Assembly (NCBI GenBank): GCA_003508835.1
Contig: PUFA01000708.1
Coordinates: forward strand, 1 to 64,000
Direction of reading: 5' to 3'
Source: Eonycteris spelaea
Lineage: Eukaryota > Chordata > Mammalia > Chiroptera > Pteropodidae
Length of the DNA stretch: 64,000 bases
Made by a program: the position numbers and the translations under genes. Shown piece by piece: positions 60,471 through 64,000 of this stretch. The number at the start of each line of letters is the position of its first letter. The first letter of the stretch is position 1. The notes under the pieces are model-generated. The model was given only the letters and a program-made list of their open reading frames with translations. It had not been told where the DNA came from and did not search any database.

Positions 60471-60830
60471 CTGTGATATAAAACAAGTAATACATGAAAA
60501 TCAGTATCAAATAAGAAATGAAGAAAGCTGTGTCCAATCTGATTCCAAAGTTTGAGAAGTTGTACAGTACCCAACAGGCATACCCTTCCCATTAGTAAAC
60601 AGTTGTGGTTATGCATGAAATAGAAATATTTTTTCAACTTATATGTATCATTTTTTTCAAATGGATTCTAAATTTTAGTCCATAATACTTACTAAGTTGT
60701 TGGTACCTAACTATTTAATAAATGTAACTGATACATATTTCTTTTGACTTAAGGGTGCCATGAAAAACTTGAGACACTAAGGGTGCCACGAACCAAGAAG
60801 GTTTGAGAACTGTCATAGAGGGACATTCTG
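60471..60830. repeat. Old dispersed repeat, probably DNA-transposon derived
   Basis: 'gaagaaagctgtgtccaatc', 'gttgttggtacctaactatt' and 'cttaagggtgccatgaaaaa' are words of a repeat I have a feel for but cannot name. 'aagggtgccatgaa' and 'aagggtgccacgaa' occur 28 bp apart. Confidence 0.4.
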
Positions 60831-60912
60831 TAGTAGTAGTTGATGCCTTATGCAATGAGAATTCATTGTGTATTCTTGAATAAAGGAATGACTGGACACA
60901 CTATCTTAAGAA

Positions 60913-61168
60913 TATAGTACAGTTGACCCTTGAACAACAAAGGGGTTAGGGGCGCCAACCACCCAGACAGTCACAAATCCATATATAACTTAAGTTGGCC
61001 CACCCCATATGCAGATTCTCAACTATGGATCAAAATTACAGTTGACCCTTGGGTTTGAACAATATGGGTTTGAATTGCGCTTATGTGCAGATTAGAAAAA
61101 ATTAAATCCACGTATAAGTGGACTGGCAAAGTTCAAACCCACATTGTTCAAGGGTCAAGTGTATATTG
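60913..61168. mobile_element. Tigger-type terminal-repeat element(s), nested
   Basis: 'cagttgacccttgaacaaca' begins the block at about 60,913 and a second start 'cagttgacccttgggtttga' appears at about 61,040. The block closes with 'cccacattgttcaagggtca', the inverted counterpart. The two starts imply one pogo/Tigger MITE inserted next to or in another. Confidence 0.7.
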
Positions 61169-61814
61169 ATATACATACTGATATATGGTTTATAAGGTGC
61201 TTTACATGAATTATGTCAGTTGACGTATCTGGCAACAGGGAGTAAGGTGGATTAAAGGAAGGATTAAAAGCTATTGGAGTAATCTAACTGTGCAGTGAAG
61301 GTCTGAAATAAGAGTAGCTGTGAAAAAGAAGTATATGACAGACACTATGAAAATAAGATTAAAAGAATTTAGTGATATATCGATAATGCGATATGGTAGA
61401 TAAAGGAGAGGGAAGACTCAAAGGTCTCTTCAAAGTCTCAAATTTAGTAGATTGTGATATTGGTGGGATCATTGATAGAATAATGAGGTTGAGAAAAAGA
61501 ACAGTGTCATGGAGTGGCAATGGTGGAAACTAGATTGTAGAGGATTAAGACAGGAGAATGAAGAGGAGAATATAGTAGATATAGACCACATATACCGGTA
61601 TTTGGAAAGTAAAAGGAAGGTGATTAATAGAATAGTAGGGTAAAGCCAGGGTTTTTGTCATAAAGAAAGGGGTTTCAAAATACATGAAAACTGTATCTTC
61701 ATTGAAGTGGTGTTTACATGACTGCGTGCATTTGTCAAAACTGATAGAACTACACACTTGAAAAGATGAATTTTACTCTGTAAATTTTACCTCGGTAAAT
61801 TTTACTTGAGTACA

Positions 61815-62040
61815 TGAGAACAGAGGTTTATTTTTTCAATTGAGATACAGCTCTCATACTTTAAAGGTCACCATTTTAAAATGTACAATCCAGTGGTTTT
61901 TTATATATTCACAAAATTGTGCAACTGTCACCATTACCTATCACCAAAACTTTCATAACCCCAGAAGAAACCCCTGTTTATTAGCAGTCACAACACATTC
62001 CTCCTTCTCTCTAACCTCTGACAACTACACATCTACTTCC
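61815..62040 (-). mobile_element. L1 3' end (antisense), copy A
   Basis: 'ttttcaattgagatacagct', 'aaatgtacaatccagtggtt' and 'taacctctgacaactacaca' form an antisense L1M 3'UTR. Confidence 0.75.
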
Positions 62041-62516
62041 TTTTTTCAATTTTTTATTGTGGTAAAATATATTCAACGTGACCATCTTAACCATTCTTAA
62101 GTGTACAGTTCAGTGGCACTATGTACACTCACACTGCTGTGCAACCATCACCACCATCTATATCCAGAATTATTTTCATGTTGCAGGAGTGAAACTCTAT
62201 ACCCATTAAACAATAATTCCTCACTCCTCACCACCAGCCCCTGGCAAACACCATTCCACTTTCTGTCTCTATGATTTTGACTACTATAAATACCTCACAT
62301 AAGTGAAATAGTACAGTGTTTGTCTTTTTGTGATTTGCTTATTTCACTGAGCATAGAATCCTCAAGCCTCATCCATGTTGTAGTGTATGTCAGAATTTCC
62401 TTCCTTTTTAAAGGCTGAATAATATTCCATTGTGTGTATCTACATTTGCTCACCCATCCAAACAGTAGTGGACATTTAAGTTGCTTCCACGTTTCAGCTA
62501 TAGTGATTTATAGTGG
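62041..62516 (-). mobile_element. L1 3' region (antisense), copy B
   Basis: A second 3'UTR starts 'ttttttattgtggtaaaata', with 'gtgtacagttcagtggcact', then 'ttccttcctttttaaaggct' and 'gaataatattccattgtgtg' from the ORF2 end. Two tandem antisense 3' ends therefore lie side by side. Confidence 0.85.
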
Positions 62517-62987
62517 ACAGTAGTCCCCCCTTATCCATGGGGGATGCATTCCAAGACCCGTTATGGATACATGATATCACGGATGATACCAAACCCTATA
62601 TATACTGTTTTTTTTTTCTATACATACATGCCTATGATAAAGCTTAATTTGTAAATTAGCCACAGCAGGAGATTAACAACAACAATAATAAAATAGAACA
62701 ATTATAATAATATACTCTAATAAAAGTTGTATGGATGTGATGTCTTAAAATATCTTAGATATTGTACACACAGTGTGAATATGCTAAACAAAGGCATGAG
62801 TCATGTCCTGAGTGAGATGGAGTGGGACAGTGCAAGATGTCATTCTGCTACCCAGAACAGAACACAATTTAAAATTTAAGAGTTGTTTATTTCTGGAATT
62901 TTTTATTTAATATTTTTGGACCACATTTGACCATGGGTAACTGAAACTGCAGACATATAAACCACAGATAAAGGGATTCTGCTGTAT
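62517..62987. mobile_element. Tigger-type (pogo) non-autonomous element
   Basis: It begins 'cagtagtccccccttatcca' and ends 'aaagggattctgctgta', a degenerate terminal inverted repeat pair. The interior has 'aaaccctatatatactgttt' and 'cctatgataaagcttaattt' as in a common mammalian pogo-type MITE. It separates two antisense L1 segments. Confidence 0.8.
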
Positions 62988-63412
62988 TTTGTCTGATGTT
63001 AGTATAGCTACCCTTGATCTTTTTTGGTTACTATTTATATGGAATATCCTTTTCCATGCCTTCACTTTCAACCTATTTGTGTCTTTGTATCTCAAGTTAG
63101 TCTCCTGTAGACAGTATGTATTTGGATCATGTTTTTTTTTAACCAATTCTACCGATCTCTGTCTTTTGATTGGAGAGTCTAATCCATTTACATTTAATTT
63201 AAAATAATTACTGATAAGGAGGGACTTCTGTCATTTTGCTATTAGTTTTCTGTATGCTTTATAGATTTTTGACTCTCGTTTTCTGCATTACTGTCTCCTT
63301 TTGTGTTCAATTCATTTTTCATAGTGAAACATTTAAATCTTCTCATTTCCTTTTGTGCATATTATAGCTATTTTCTTTGTGGTTACCATGGGGATACATG
63401 ATCCTGTGATCA
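62988..63412 (-). mobile_element. L1 ORF2 fragment (antisense)
   Basis: 'gtctgatgttagtatagcta', 'cctatttgtgtctttgtatc', 'ctgtcttttgattggagagt' and 'tttctttgtggttaccatgg' are antisense L1 ORF2 words in order. Confidence 0.85.
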
Positions 63413-64000
63413 GGAGCAGCAAATAGCGATCAGAGCACCGGTCCCCGATATTTGAAGGTCAGAGTCCTTTTTACCCACCCTGGCTCCTGCAGGCTGCTCT
63501 TAGTATGTGTGCACAGCTGCCTGCCCCCGGGCTGGGAGTAAGGGATCATAGCTGCTAGTATGCTAAGAGCTGAAATTTGACAGTTTACCACCCAAACCTT
63601 CCCATGGAAGTGGCAACCCTTCAATAGATGCCATAGTTCCAAATAGTTACATCAGAAAGGTTCTGCTAGTGCAATTGTTGTCTAGGTGAGGAGTCAGATT
63701 CCTGGTAATTTTCTCTCCATTATCTTCCCAGAATCCTGTCTAATTTACTTCTTTTTAGAGTAGATTTAAAGTAGAATTTTAATAGAAAACAAGGACTAGT
63801 TATTCATCTGTGACTTGAGAGAAGGGTATAAACATAGAGGTAGGAACATTGGGAGGTCGGATGGGAATAGGAGTTGATGTGGGGAGCTCATGTATGGTTA
63901 TTTTAATCTTCTCTCTGTAGTCAGAATCTATTTTAATATGAGTAAGGCTGAGGTAAGGAAGAATTCCCTTCAAGGAGAGAAGAGATTGTCAAAAACCTTG
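63413..64000. other. MORC4 intron 9 continuation, nothing recognised
   Basis: No MORC4 exon, gene or clear repeat family was seen up to the window edge. Confidence 0.45.

Noticed and set aside
55611..64000. MORC4 exon 10
   Set aside because: No sequence encoding the residues expected after EYR (LTINALAQ) with splice sites was found, so the exon should lie beyond the window.

Overview
This is a window of mammalian nuclear DNA. It has long AT-rich non-coding stretches, dense old interspersed repeats (L1, MIR, L2, MER5-like hAT, Tigger, MaLR, ERVL), microsatellites, one CpG island, and one spliced gene with GT-AG introns. The gene is the 5' part of MORC4 on the + strand. In placental mammals MORC4 is X-linked, so the window is probably from an X chromosome. 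I saw no primate Alu, rodent B1/B2, carnivore CanSINE, ruminant Bov-tA or equid ERE SINE. The youngest L1 3' ends look like those of laurasiatherians, possibly a bat; that species guess is weak.

Positions 1 to about 35,800 are intergenic. I found no protein-coding exon there, and no sign of the neighbours known from other mammals (RBM41, CLDN2). The region is a stack of transposon remnants. The most informative is an almost complete L1-derived insertion at 28158-31160. It is flanked by a perfect 17-bp target-site duplication and has a 5'UTR and ORF1, but nearly all of ORF2 is missing. A second, minus-strand L1 with the same ORF1-plus-tail layout lies at about 15870-18130. A degraded Tigger1 DNA transposon with recognisable transposase follows at about 31393-33943, and an ERVL pol relic is at about 18780-20090 on the minus strand.

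A CpG island at about 35835-36690 marks the MORC4 promoter. Nine MORC4 exons can be placed between 36217 and 55610; the rest of the gene (CW zinc finger, coiled coil) lies beyond the window. The exons encode the GHKL ATPase (motif I in exons 2-3, motif II in exon 3, motif III in exon 4) and most of the following S5-like region. Exons 2 and 6-9 are intact and close to the human protein. Exons 1, 3, 4 and 5 carry frame-breaking indels, the exon 4 donor reads GC, and no AG precedes exon 5. Either MORC4 is a recently lost gene in this lineage or this assembly has clustered errors.

The MORC4 introns hold MIR/L2 and other old repeats, a degraded retroviral pol-like stretch in intron 2, a polypyrimidine tract of about 250 bp in intron 5, and a nest of MaLR, Tigger-type and L1 elements in intron 9 (about 58,400-63,400). 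I found no RNA gene, CRISPR array, or novel multi-gene system. The most notable observations are the damaged MORC4 and the pair of ORF2-less L1 elements.
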